Shown here: positions 36,213 through 47,248 of the stretch, one piece after another
How the letters are laid out: the number at the start of each line of letters is the position of its first letter
How positions within the stretch are numbered: position 1 is the first letter of the stretch
NCBI GenBank assembly: GCA_025093555.1
Contig: JAIWNF010000046.1
Span: 327,493 to 391,492 of the forward strand
Direction of reading: 5' to 3'
DNA length: 64,000 bases
Source: Circinella umbellata
Taxonomy: Eukaryota; Mucoromycota; Mucoromycetes; Mucorales; Lichtheimiaceae
The notes under the pieces: generated by a model
The model's database searches: none
Seen by the model: the letters and a program-made list of their open reading frames with translations, nothing else
Told to the model about the DNA's origin: nothing
Made by a program: the position numbers and the translations under genes

Positions 36213-38163
36213 CTATATTTTTGAGCTATCAAAATATTTGTGTTTAAACATGGTAGGGTAAGTATAATAATGTTTATTACCAATTAACAGTGATTGCAGT
36301 TCCATTGCCCCACAATCTAAATAACTTGCGTCAGTGACATAATATCGTTGTCGCGAATGATTTCCCGCTGAAATATTGGTGGATGGTGTAGATGCTGTGT
36401 CAAGTTCAAGACGCGTAAATAACAATATACGCTGCTTTCCATTTTGAATATGACTAAATAATAAACAAATTTGATTAAACGTATCACCCCATTCAAGTTG
36501 TTTAGTACTTTGTCTTCCTCTTTTAGCACGTACATCAAATGACAACGTAAGTTTGACGAATTTTTTATTATCCTTTGATCCTTGACGTGTTTTGGTTGAA
36601 AAATATGACCGCGTACTGTCAATTCTGATCCAACATGTATCACATCCTCAAGGTCAGTACAATTAACATCATGTCGTGCATAAAGTACAATAATCTGCTC
36701 CTTTAGTCCTATATAATCGCCAACATCAAGTCTCCCAATAGAAGTACAGTAGATATTTGAAAGAAACATTTTTTCATTTTCATCATCCGTTGGTATCATA
36801 ATTGATTCAGGTTCTGTAGTTGATGCTGGTATTGAATCATTGCTTTGCTGATTTTCCATCGATACATATTGTTGCCGATGAAATTGTGATGTAAGTGTCA
36901 TATCAATTATAGCATTAAATGCGCTAGCTGCAGGTTTTGATGTGGATCATATACGCGTTTTTAATAATCCATTCAACCTTTCATTTGGGCGTGCGCAAAA
37001 TAAACTCAGAGGTCCATAGAGTTCGATTAATCCAGGTACATGTGTCAAATAGTGTTGATTGATGGTGAAGGCATTCACAGGTAGATGTGATGCAAGAAAC
37101 CTGTGCCATCTATCTATAGAACTATAAATTAAGCTGATGAATTAGTAACCATATAAAACTTTCCCCTAACTATACCATAACATGTGCCTTTTAATATCTG
37201 CAATATCATCTACTATAATTTCATATTGTAATATCAAATCATAAGCCTTCGACAACGCTACCAGTCCTTTTTTTGCCTCTGGTAAATGCTGTGGATTTTT
37301 CTTCTTTTCTTCTTTTGATTGTTGTTGCTGTTTGTCAAGCAATTCAATTACCAATGTTGGAACCACATATCTCATAAACATAATCCAATCCACTGCTCGA
37401 GCATATTTTGTTTGCATTTCCAGGTCTACACAGTATATAAAATAGCCAATCGGTCAGGTTTACTGATATACATTAAGTCATAAATTAGGTTATGAATCGA
37501 TACTTACTAATAAAGGATCCATCAAATGTCGCTGGTACATCTCGCTTTGCCTCCACCAATACCAGACCGAGTTGTTTCCTTTATTTGTTATTAAAAGCCA
37601 ATGTATCATTTTTTCCATATTTGCCTGCGAGCATTTCCCAAACCTGATGAGCAATGTTATGCCCCAACATATGTAGTTCATCGATAACGAAATGGTATGG
37701 TGTAGTGAATGATAATACAAATCAATTATGACTTTTAAATAAACAAAAGCAAACTATCTGGCCTGACTTAGATACTACCTTTTTGGAGCCTTTTCTAAAC
37801 GAGAATGTTTTTCGTAATCTTGGTAATGTTCCACTAGATGGAGGAAAACATATCCGTCCATGCTCACCTCGAACACCTTCAATCACACATAAAAGGCAGA
37901 TAAAATAACTCGAGTGACTATGTCCAATTATATCCCCTAGACCAATAATATCACCTCCAGTGAGAATCAAATGTACCTTGAGTGAGATGTTTGTCCATCC
38001 GGTGTCGTTACAACCATTCCTTCATTTTGTAATACTGTGAGTTCATTATAGATAGGCTGTAACATATTGTTGATAATCTTGATCTCTATTACTGTTCCAA
38101 GCAGCTGATCTGGATCACAACTTTTTACTTTTATTAATTGATCTTTGAGTTGGAAAAAGATCT
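36213..38163 (-). pseudogene. Tnp2-like (CACTA-type) transposase, decayed copy
   Basis: The minus strand carries the same order of segments as the better copy at 61277-64000. They are LLGTVIEIKIINNMLQPIYN near 38050, HLILTGGDIIGLGDIIGHSH at about 37960, a FDELHxLGHN-like piece near 37690 in another frame, RAVDWIMFMRYVVPTLVIEL at 37350-37400, and SIDRWHRFLASHLPVNAF, HYLTHVPGLIELYGPL and LFCARPNERLNGLLKTR at 36960-37110. The C-terminal piece with SIGRLDVGDYIGLKEQIIVL and VRGHIFQPKH then changes frame near 36545. The gene is cut short at its 5' end at about 38163 and has at least two frameshifts. The family moves DNA by cut-and-paste; here it is inactive. The name rests on similarity to Transposase_21/Tnp2 by eye. 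Confidence 0.65.
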
Positions 38164-38255
38164 AAAGAGTATTGACACCTCTTTTTTTTTCCAAGTATTT
38201 TTTTATGGTGTTGTTACACTGATTTTTATGATTGCTTTATATATATATATAATAG

Positions 38256-38877
38256 ATGCCTCCTGAAGGTTCTTCAGAAATCTCAACCACTTTAGCTGTC
38301 ATGAATGCTAACCACGAAGCAATACTTTCATCAATTGAAATGTTAAGAAAACTAAAAAAAGAGTCGAAAAACCTACATGAATGTCTTTATAATATTGAAG
38401 AAAAAATTTGAACCAATTGAAAGACATACCCTCAGTTCAAGATATAGAAAGATTGGATGAAAGAAATACTATCGACTAGATCATGCATCCACAAAACGAG
38501 GATGGTAAAGATGATGTTTTGAATGATGAAAGCGTGATTAACTTTATCCATGACTACAGTGAGATTACGATGAAAAAAACAGAACGTAGATTGGAACAAG
38601 ATATTCTCAAAATTGTTCGATGGATATGTAATGATATTGAAGAAACTATTGTACACGGCGATAAAAACAAAAAACTACCTACGTGGAAAAGGCTTTCATT
38701 CGATAATAAAAAAACTTATGCTAAATTCGGTGACTGAAGAAGCGCAAAAGAGAGGATTGCCATGTCACCGATATCAAGGGAACTGGTATGTTCATCACTT
38801 AGTTTATTATTGTTGGTATATCAAGGCCAAGTATCGGAACAAGAAGATTAAGCAAGAAATGACAAGCAGGTACATAT
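38256..38877 (+). pseudogene. Broken short gene of unknown family
   Basis: A first frame starts at 38256 (MPPEGSSEISTTLAVMNANH, then a predicted coiled coil) and stops at 38411. The text continues in another frame (NQLKDIPSVQDIERLDERN) up to a TAG at 38477-38479. It goes on in phase as MHPQNEDGKDDVLNDESVIN to 38735, then shifts by one base into VTEEAQKRGLPCHRYQGNWY and VHHLVYYCWYIKAK. The pieces join well in sense, so this is one gene with a frameshift near 38405, a nonsense codon, and a second frameshift near 38730. It is divergent from the Tnp2-like remnant and may have been carried by it. Family not recognised. Confidence 0.5.
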
Positions 38878-39530
38878 GAACTTTCTTATTGAATTTGAAT
38901 TTTTTTTAATCTAATGTTTATATTTCCAAAGCAATACGGAAAATAGTAATAACATTGGTAGTTCGAAGGTGCAGAGATATTTTATGTGATTTTCATGCTC
39001 AATGATAAAAGCTTTCATTTTACTAGAAACAAAGAAAGAACAAAAAGAACAAGAAAAAAAACAGTCAAAGAATACAGGAGCTTTAAACAGGTAAACTATT
39101 GAGCGATCGTAATGATGAATAAAGGAGTAGATGTTATTGCTATTAAAAAACACTAATGTGATGGTTATCAATAGGAATTGAAACTAATAAGCACTTTATC
39201 ATGAATAAAGCACATTACATTATTATTCTTAATAGTTTTACACATTTTACAAAGGATGCTTGTTATTATCTTTTATATTTTAAAATTGATATTGCTCCAT
39301 CAATTATACTTAATTTACAATTTTATTTTTATTAATTATAAAAAAAAATTTCATAATAAAATTGTCTTATATATTATGATGATAAATAGAGGGCAGTACG
39401 TAGGCGTAGTATATAAAAAACATTATATATATTACCATATAAAATGTATATGATAAAATAAAGAATATATTTCTTTTCAGTAAAATTCGGTTTCTGGGGG
39501 TTATTTTACGTTGGGCACTTATATAAAATA

Positions 39531-39615
39531 TGTGAATATCGGTTATTATTTATGATCGGTTAATTTCGAAGAAATTGCCAAATTAACGGATCACGGATAA
39601 TAGCCGATATTCACA
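39531..39615. repeat. Near-perfect 36-bp inverted repeat (hairpin)
   Basis: Arms 39531-39566 and 39580-39615 are complementary except for a few mismatches and surround a 13-base loop. The outer part of each arm is TGTGAATATCGG. It could be a palindromic mobile-element end, a MITE remnant or a cruciform site. Confidence 0.85.
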
Positions 39616-39876
39616 AATTTTAACATAAGATCACTGAATATTTTACCATGGTGTAACACCCACATCAATTCATCAACAGTAATCATGTTTTTTATCGTTA
39701 TAAAGTGATACTTCAATACAATTATGTTTTATAAATGCTTATACAAAAAACTAAAGAAAAATTATTATGAAAAAGAAAAATTGTTATGAGAAAGAAAAAA
39801 GCGCGATACAAAAAAAGAGATGTATGAAATGTTGATAAAAAAAATTAGTTCTTTTTTTGCTTTTTGTTGGGAAGCG

Positions 39877-41912
39877 TTAATGCTTGTGGTAATAAAGATA
39901 TTTGTTGTCGTTGTCGTTGTCATCAAGGTCACATTCAAATGTGTAGTTAGGCTTCGTTACTTCTAACTGGTGGGCTTTTATTTGCTGCAAATTGTTTTTG
40001 ACAATGGACTATAATAGATAAAGAACTGTTAGTTTAATTTAAACTGATTTACGATGACAAAAATGATGGCATATAAACTTTTGATAACTAACCTTTGCCA
40101 CTAACATTGATCTTATGACACCAAATAAAGAAGAAGTAATTAGTGTCGAGTCTAAAGGAATTTCATCTTCTTCTAAACGTAGCAAACGGGATACATATCC
40201 CTTGGGACAATCAAGGATTGAAACTTGAATTCTTGTACCTATATAAAAATGATAAACCAGGTAAGTAACACAGTTGAAGTAACAGATTGACTTTAATTGG
40301 AATAAAAACGTACTTATTTGGTTGATAGCAACGATTCTCAACACTCGGGCCAACGACTCCTTGTTCTTTCCTTTGGACAGAGCGACATTGTACAAATCCT
40401 TCATTACTTTTGGTGAATGAAGGTTCTTCTCTACAAGCTCTTTTTTTGTGACACCTCCGACGTCTAACTTTGCCGTTTCACCAACAGCAACTTCAATTCC
40501 ATCTTTTATTATAAGGATGTCAGGTCGTACGGAACGATGTTGAGATTCGATAGGTCCTGCACCACTGATTGTTCGTTGAGAATAACTCGAACTAAAGTAG
40601 CCATACATGTCCGATCTCTTTTTTTATGTTCAAAAGTCAGTAAAATTACATTATTCAATAAAAAGTACATGAAATAAATACATACCGACCGACAACTCCA
40701 AGATCGTCGAAGCAACGATCAAATTTGCTCCAACATTGAATAACAAAATCCATTTCGGATCCTTGATAAACGATTTCTTTTAATTTGTTAAAGCGATACA
40801 TATCTAGAAAGCTGACAAGTGCTTGCTGAATCCAATACTTGTCAAATTCTTGTTTTGGATTGTAATATCCTGGCTTGGTTATTGAAGTCCATAAACAGTC
40901 CAGTAATTCGTCTTTTACTTCTTCTTCTTCACTACCAACCAAGTTGGCAACGGATACGATATGATTATCAAGGATTTCAAGGATTTCGGGATCAATAGAA
41001 GGTAACTTCCAATTACCAGATTTAAACATCGCCTTTTTTTCTTCGACAGTGAAATACTTATTCCAGCATGTATCGTTAAGGTCAAGAATAAATGAATGCA
41101 CAGCACTATTACATTTATTATATACATGGTTAATGGAGAATAATACACGAGACAAAAGCTTAACTAAGTAAAGTATATAAATAACAACTTACTACTCGTA
41201 TTCACATTTCATTTCAAACTCGTACATTATGTCTTCAACAAAAATCTTTTTCTCATTCTCCTTCCGTAATTCCCACTTATTGTCGTCATCCATATCTTCA
41301 AAAGCCTTTATAAATTGCTTTCTTGCTTCATCAGTTAGTATACATGAATCGCCTTTGGACGAGTCCGTTACTGTGGTAGACCCAACAGTTTTTCTTTTTG
41401 TGCCTTTTGATTTTGGTGTTGTCACTGCTTCTGCTTCTAAGTTGGCGCTATCTCTGCCACTACCGTTGTCGCTACTGGAAGCATTTTATTCTTGTGAAAA
41501 TATTTCTGACCAGTTTGGATTCTTATTTGTTGATTTCTATTTTAGATTAGTGTTGTTGGTTAGTAACAGTTTGATAGCACTAACGTATGATCCAATGCCC
41601 GTTCAAACTGTTGCACTTTTTTTTACCTTTATGTCAAAATGATCAATAGCTTTTTTGAACTCTTTTATCCAGAACGCAGAAGCTTCTAACTTGGGAGAAT
41701 TTTGTACAAAGATTTCAGGATTGTGTGTATAAAATCCAGCAAGGCTTGGAGGTTCAGTTGTTTTTTTAAAATACTCTTAAAAATCAAAGATAAATTATTT
41801 GAATATTGCTAATACTTGCCAAGTTATTTATTATACATACTTTTTGTTTACAAATCTTTCTATTATTACCTTTGAATAAATCTGTTAATATATTGTTTGG
41901 ATTTTGTGACAT
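39877..41912 (-). pseudogene. PD-(D/E)XK-like nuclease family gene with one nonsense codon
   Basis: Minus-strand exons: 41870-41912, 41627-41775, a block from 41536 down to about 41200, about 40686-41160, 40314-40615, 40093-40238 and 39877-40008. The exon borders from 40686 downwards keep frame. The text SIESQHRSVRPDILI-type region (RPDILIIKDGIEVAVGETAK, about 40480-40550) has the D...E-x-x-K layout of PD-(D/E)XK enzymes, followed by a helical KKELVEKNLHSPKVMKDLY. The first two exons give MSQNPNNILTDLF and NPEIFVQNSPKLEASAFWIK. One in-frame TAA (41486-41488) sits between SQE and NASSSD, and the junction near 41190 does not close in phase. Everything else is clean, so inactivation is recent or the two spots need a different splice. 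Nuclease role is a hypothesis. Confidence 0.6.
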
Positions 41913-41957
41913 TGTTACATAGCAACAGTAGGTACAGGATTTTTCAAAAGAAGTTGA

Positions 41958-42205
41958 CCATGGTGTTTTTGATTTCGCTCATGACATTTTTTAATTCGTA
42001 TATGCTTCTTTTATAATCGCGAATGGTGTTTTTAAATTTCGAGATGAATATTTTTTTTAATCGTACATGGCGTTCTTTATATTCACAAATGGTGTTTTTG
42101 ATTTCGAGGTAGACGTTTTTTTTAATCGTATATGTTATTTTTGAATCCGCGTTTGCTCTTTTTTTAATCGTAGATGGTGTTTTTTTATTTTGAGGTAGAC
42201 ATCAT
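41958..42205. repeat. Degenerate 40-50 bp tandem repeat
   Basis: Variants of GGTGTTTTTGATTTCGAG, (A/T)GACGTTTTTTTTAATCG and TATATG recur about five times. Copies are imperfect but the order of segments is kept. Confidence 0.65.
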
Positions 42206-43380
42206 CAATATTCGTAAAACCCAAAGTCTCCTGAGGTCACCAAGTCCATGACTTTTTAATTCCCCGAACCATTGGATAATCATAGATATTAGTGTTTGAA
42301 TAAGAATAACTCAAGATATCAAATGGTGAAGGTCTGCGGAGATAAATACCCATTGACCTGCTCTAAAATCATCAATTGCTGCATAAAGCGTGTTGAAAAG
42401 TTTAATGACATCCTGATTCCCTTAATGATGTAAACCAATGATCTCATTCAAGATTTTCACTTGGTTACAATTGCTAGATCATCATATTAGAATATATATA
42501 TACATATATAACATGATAAAGTATATAGTATAACTTGCATATTTTTTTATATAATGAAGTATGCGTAATAATTTTCCAACACTTAGAGTAAGATATCTTA
42601 TGCACTAATCATCTTTCTCTCTAAATATGAGCAAAACTCAATAGTATGCAACGTACCAATATAATTGAACTATTGAGATCATAGGTGTTAGTATTTATAT
42701 ATTTATATTCTACTATACGGATTTAGCGTATTATAGAAAATTATTAGTTTATTAAATTCAAAATATATTTCAATACTCCACGGCGAAGTATTTTGAATAT
42801 TTATTACAATGCATATATAAGCTTACATAAAATATATGTATAAGATAGTAAAGTACGTATGCCATAAATATATGTTTATAATATACATATATTGAGTATA
42901 TAATGGTTTCACTGAATAAAACTATTTATTATAAATTATACAAGGGTTATGGATATACTAACTCACCTATGACCAGCGATGAAATCACCTTCATATATAT
43001 TGGACAATAAACAATCACAAAGTAATAACCAGACTTTTTACAATGTGGATTTTTTTATTCAAGCATTGAGAAATAATATAATTATGCCACAAGCTATTCA
43101 AGTCCTATTCTTTATTTGTCAAAGAGTACTACAATAAGTCATAAATAATTAAAATATGCTGATAAGCAGCAACATGATTGAATTTATAGTTTATTAAAAG
43201 TGAAAATAAAAAGTGAATGTAAAAAAAAATATGAAAAAATTGTATATAAAAAAGTGAGTATAAAGAAGTAATCATAAAAAGTCTCATAAACTATAAAAAT
43301 TCTACGAAGTGTGTGTGTGTGTGATAGTCAGAAGTAAAAAAAAAAAAGGCCAACAAAAAGAGCACAAGGAACAAGCCAAA
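42206..43380. other. AT-rich stretch with a short coding remnant
   Basis: On the minus strand about 42330-42420 reads DVIKLFNTLYAAIDDFRAGQ and WVFISADLHHL, which looks like a piece of a real protein, but flanking frames are broken. The rest (42480-43300) is very AT-rich with many TATATA tracts. The (GT)n run at 43308-43322 is a short microsatellite. No intact gene. Confidence 0.4.
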
Positions 43381-43893
43381 TTAGCAAATAGACCGGGTGC
43401 AACAAGTGGCAGTGAGGCGATTATCCTGATGAAATAAGCTACTTTGGTTATCTGTCGCATTATTCTCTTCATCATCACTTTGAAGTTGTTGTGGAACTGG
43501 AGTAAGAGTCCTAACCGGTACATCCGCCGCATCTACAGTTGAATTATCACCATCCTCTCGATTACAATCTAAAATACATAATACTTTTAATAATCAAGAT
43601 GCAACAGCTACACTAAAAACAAATATATTCATTATACAGTCCCTCTTTACCTATAATGTTTTCTTCTGGACTAAACTATTGATATGCGTTAGCAATATAC
43701 TTTAAATTATTATTATTTTTCATCTATTCATATCTATCAAAGTAATTCAACAACTTACAGAATAACAATTCATAGGAGAAATATCAACCTTAAAACCATG
43801 CTCAGCAAAGACAGATTCAACTTCGTCTATAACAACGCGTTCATCTTCTTGCGCCAATGCGTTTCGCAAGCATCTTTTCAATAAAGCAGTCAT
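43381..43893 (-). CDS. Small acidic protein of unknown function, related to the N-terminus of the facing gene
   Basis: Three exons (43759-43893, 43651-43675, 43381-43568) give 115 aa with frame kept through two GT-AG introns; exon 2 is only 25 nt. The N-terminal 40 residues form a helix-strand module, LKRCLRNALAQEDERVV, EVESVFAEHGFKVDISP, and the rest is acidic and Ser/Thr/Gln-rich (TPVPQQLQSDDEENNATDNQ). The first 40 residues resemble the start of the helicase-like gene transcribed in the opposite direction from 44325 (LRESLLLCINNQ..., HIVKDVFLQANYNVDFTP). No domain of known function is visible. It might be a truncated duplicate or a partner protein. The exon model rests on splice sites and frame only. 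Confidence 0.5.
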
Positions 43894-44160
43894 TAAAAAT
43901 GAGATATAAGGTAATAAGAATAACAAAAATAGTACAGCTTTTTTTTTCTTGAAAAGTATTTATGCAAGCTTACTTTTTGTAACGATAATTTAATAATCAC
44001 ATCACACATAATAATGATACACAGTTGAGATAAAATTAAAGTTCGGCCTTTATGGAACGTTTTCCTATTGGCCTATTACAATGCGTTATCAAGTGGGAAT
44101 ATTTTTTCTCCGCTCGTACTAATAAGGTATACACTGATTCTGAAATCTCTGAAATTTTTT

Positions 44161-44257
44161 ATTACACCCGACTCTGGAAATCTCTAAAAATTTTTATAAT
44201 AGACAGATATACACGGTTTTTTTTATTACACCGACTCTGCAAAAAAAAGTATATAAA
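44161..44257 (+). promoter_or_regulatory. Promoter of the helicase-like gene: TATA box and direct repeat
   Basis: A TATATAAA box at 44250-44257 lies about 70 bp before the ATG at 44325. Upstream, TTATTACACC(C)GACTCTG occurs twice (about 44158-44176 and 44223-44239), a direct repeat that could bind a regulator. The TATA call is strong; the factor is unknown. Confidence 0.6.
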
Positions 44258-44324
44258 TACCTTACATTTTCCAACGTCTTTCACATTATTAAAAAACTAC
44301 TCTTCTCCACTTACTTATTTCAAA

Positions 44325-47248
44325 ATGTCTCAACTTCAATCTAATTCTTCAACTATTCTTCGCGAATCTTTACTCCTCTGCATCAATAATCAAGATATGT
44401 ATAATTCTTGTCTTTTTTTTAAAGATCTTATATTATTGTATTTATACTTTTCAGCTAACTTTTCATATTCTCGTTTATACATATGATGCAAGTTCAACAC
44501 ATTGTAAAGGATGTTTTTTTGCAAGCCAACTACAATGTTGATTTCACTCCGGTAAGTTATCTGGTTGCATATCAAAATTAGTATTATATTTAAAAGGCAA
44601 TATGTAAACTGATTTATAAAAAACGCTATTAAAGATTAACAACACCGACATTTGGGATGATAATCATTATCCTTCCGAAATTGAGTCCTTCACGCCAACT
44701 GAGGAAAGTTCTTCTGATGCTTCCGCATTGGACTCAAATGGTAATAATTTTTTTTGTATACTATTTATAATTCAAGTTAAAAATATTATGATTTAACAAT
44801 TAAAATAACTTAATATAGGATCTCAGTATCCATTAAGTCCATTGTCTTACGAAGCCATGTTGGCTATTCTCAACAGTGATATGGGTTCAGATGGTAAGTG
44901 CTACATTTTTTTTTATTTGCACCATTTATATTTTATGTTTAAAACAGCGTCATTAATAACTTTTATTGTGTTATATAGGATCTCAAAGTCCGTCGAGCCC
45001 AGTCACTATTGAAGAGCCCATGGCAACAGAAGAACGGCCCCGAAAGAAGGCCAAGAAGGTGGTCTCAATAGAAGACAAAGCAGACAAATGTAAATAGCGT
45101 TGATCAATCTTTATTTTTTATAATGCTAATAAAAAAATCACTCTAATTATATATCAATTTATTATTATTAGGCTTTGGGGGTGTAATAGACAAGGCCGGT
45201 AATGTCTTGTGTTCTGAGGTGAAGAGCGCCATTGATTCTGTCCATTCTATCAATGAAGTTCTCCAAGATAGTAGTGATTGCAGCAGGTGGATCAATTCAC
45301 CTATATCTGAATTATTTCAAAATAATTCAGTTGAATTGTTCATTCCACTTGCAGAAGCAATCGCAACTCGAAAGTTCTCATTTGATTCATTGATTGGATT
45401 ACGTATGCTCCCAGTCCCCTTTCTCTTATTATCTGGTACAGTGCCCCATCGTATGGAGACGATGCAATTACCATTTGCTTTTGGATCTAGTTTGACAGTG
45501 CTTCGCACCTTGACAGCAAGACCAAACCTCAAGTATTCTATTGTTTCAACAGAAGATGAAGATATTACGCAAGATATTGTTGATATAATCAAGAAAGCAA
45601 TGTATTCAGAGTTGGCCCATCCAAGTTCGCGGGCGATTATTTATTGTCCAACTTTAAAATTGGTAAATGAAACACATATTATGTTGTGTAAACAAGCCAA
45701 TGGAATGTATCCGCAATGTTTTTATGGTGCGATGGGAGTTGAAGAGAAAGATGCGTCCTTGAAGAGCTGGAGAGAGGGTCCATCTAAGGTCATGGTTGCT
45801 ACTTCTTCTTTTGGTACCGGGATTGACTATGGACAAGTCAAGATGGTGATCCATCATTCCTATTCTGTTGACGTTTTGTCATATATTGAGGAGGGAGGTC
45901 GAGCTGGGCGGGATGGCCAATCTGCTGCATGTATTCTGGTGGCAGACAATTTAATACTGCAAGGCATGGCACGAGTTGAGGATGATGATAATGATGAATG
46001 GAAAAAAGCAAAAAAGGCATTTGCCAAATTTATACTGTCTCCCGGTTGTATAAGGCAAAATATTCAGGCTGTAGTGGATGACAAATCGCTGCCTTGTGTT
46101 GCATACCCTCCTGACTTTAGGAAATGCTCTGTTTGCGAGTCCAAAGGTAATAATAACAGAAAATGTATAATATCTCACCCATCAACTACCTTATGCTTAT
46201 ATTTTTTTTATATTGTTTTCTTGATTTAAAATAGTAATAATACCTCCTAATAGATATTATGGATCAAAGGTGATTTTTCAAGTGATCATTTCATGCTCAC
46301 TTTTCTTTTGTTATTTATTGTTATATTATTATATTAACTATTATCCTATATTTATATAGCTTCTTCGGACAAGCACAGATATTACCATGGCCTCGGAATC
46401 TTCAGATACGCATCAACAGACACCAGTCCAACAACATCAACAGTTGTTGATCCAAGAATATCAACAGCCTTCATTTCAATCACAACAGCAGCCTATATCT
46501 ATTCCACTGCAACAACAGTAACCTATATCTACATCACCACAACCATGTCGGACAGTAAGTCTTTTCCAACAACATCAACATCAACATCAACAATCAGTAC
46601 TTTCACGTCAATATCAACAGCAGCCACAGCAGCAGATCAGACAATCTGAAAATATACAGATGCAGTCAGCTTTATTTTCAACTCAACAACGACAATATAC
46701 ATCAAGTACGGCACTCTTGTTGGGATCAGAAGTCGAGTCTGTTATTGGGCGAAAAAGACTTCGCGTTAATAGAGTCGCTCGCTTGCAAAAATTAATTGAT
46801 GCTGCGGAACACAATTGTATGATGAACTTTGTCGTCCGAAGAGAACTTGCACCAGAACGGGGCTGTAAAGCAAATCATCCAGGTTGCTTTCGTTGCTTTG
46901 AAACCGGTCATTTTGCTACAGCGTGTTTGACAAAGGTTCGACAAATTGGAACTGGTACTTGTTTCCATTCCCTTTTTGCCCGGAAAGATGGAAGATGTTG
47001 ACCTCCATCAGAAGGTTCCCTTCGGGATGTGCCAGAAGACCAGGAAAGATATTCTAGCTCCTTTTGTGTGTGCCATGTATCGTGTTAAGAAACAAGACTT
47101 AAAGCATTTTGCTGGACGAAGTTTTCAAAGTGTAGTCGAGGCTGCTCACTGGATGGTCGAATCTCCCCCTAATTATAATAGCAACAATAGCTTTTCTAAT
47201 AATGCAATAAAGTTGTTTTATTCTTTTGCTGATAATATTATACAATAA
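44325..47248 (+). pseudogene. RecQ-type helicase-like gene lacking its ATPase half, with CCHC-finger tail
   Basis: Exons in one frame: 44483-44551, 44635-44740, 44819-44893, 44979-45089 and 45172-46146. An upstream start at 44325 does not join in phase. The N-terminal part is acidic with repeated SQYPLSPLS / SQSPSSPVT phrases and a KKAKK basic patch. Residues from about 45400 hold helicase motif III (LLSGTVP) and then the C-terminal RecA-like lobe: SSRAIIYCPTLKLVNET (IV), KVMVATSSFGTGIDYGQVKM (V), EEGGRAGRDGQSAACILV (VI) and cysteines CSVCESK. Motif I (GxGKS) and motif II (DEAH-like) are missing, so it cannot hydrolyse ATP as encoded. A Gln-rich block from 46360 with a TAA at 46519-46521, a CFRCFETGHFATAC knuckle (46888-46930) and a frame change lead to the end. 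It resembles the telomere- or transposon-linked RecQ genes of fungi. Confidence 0.72.

Noticed and set aside
41229..41642. Plus-strand 137-codon frame
   Set aside because: It is the antisense shadow of the PD-(D/E)XK-like gene exons; the minus strand carries the splice sites and the sensible protein text.
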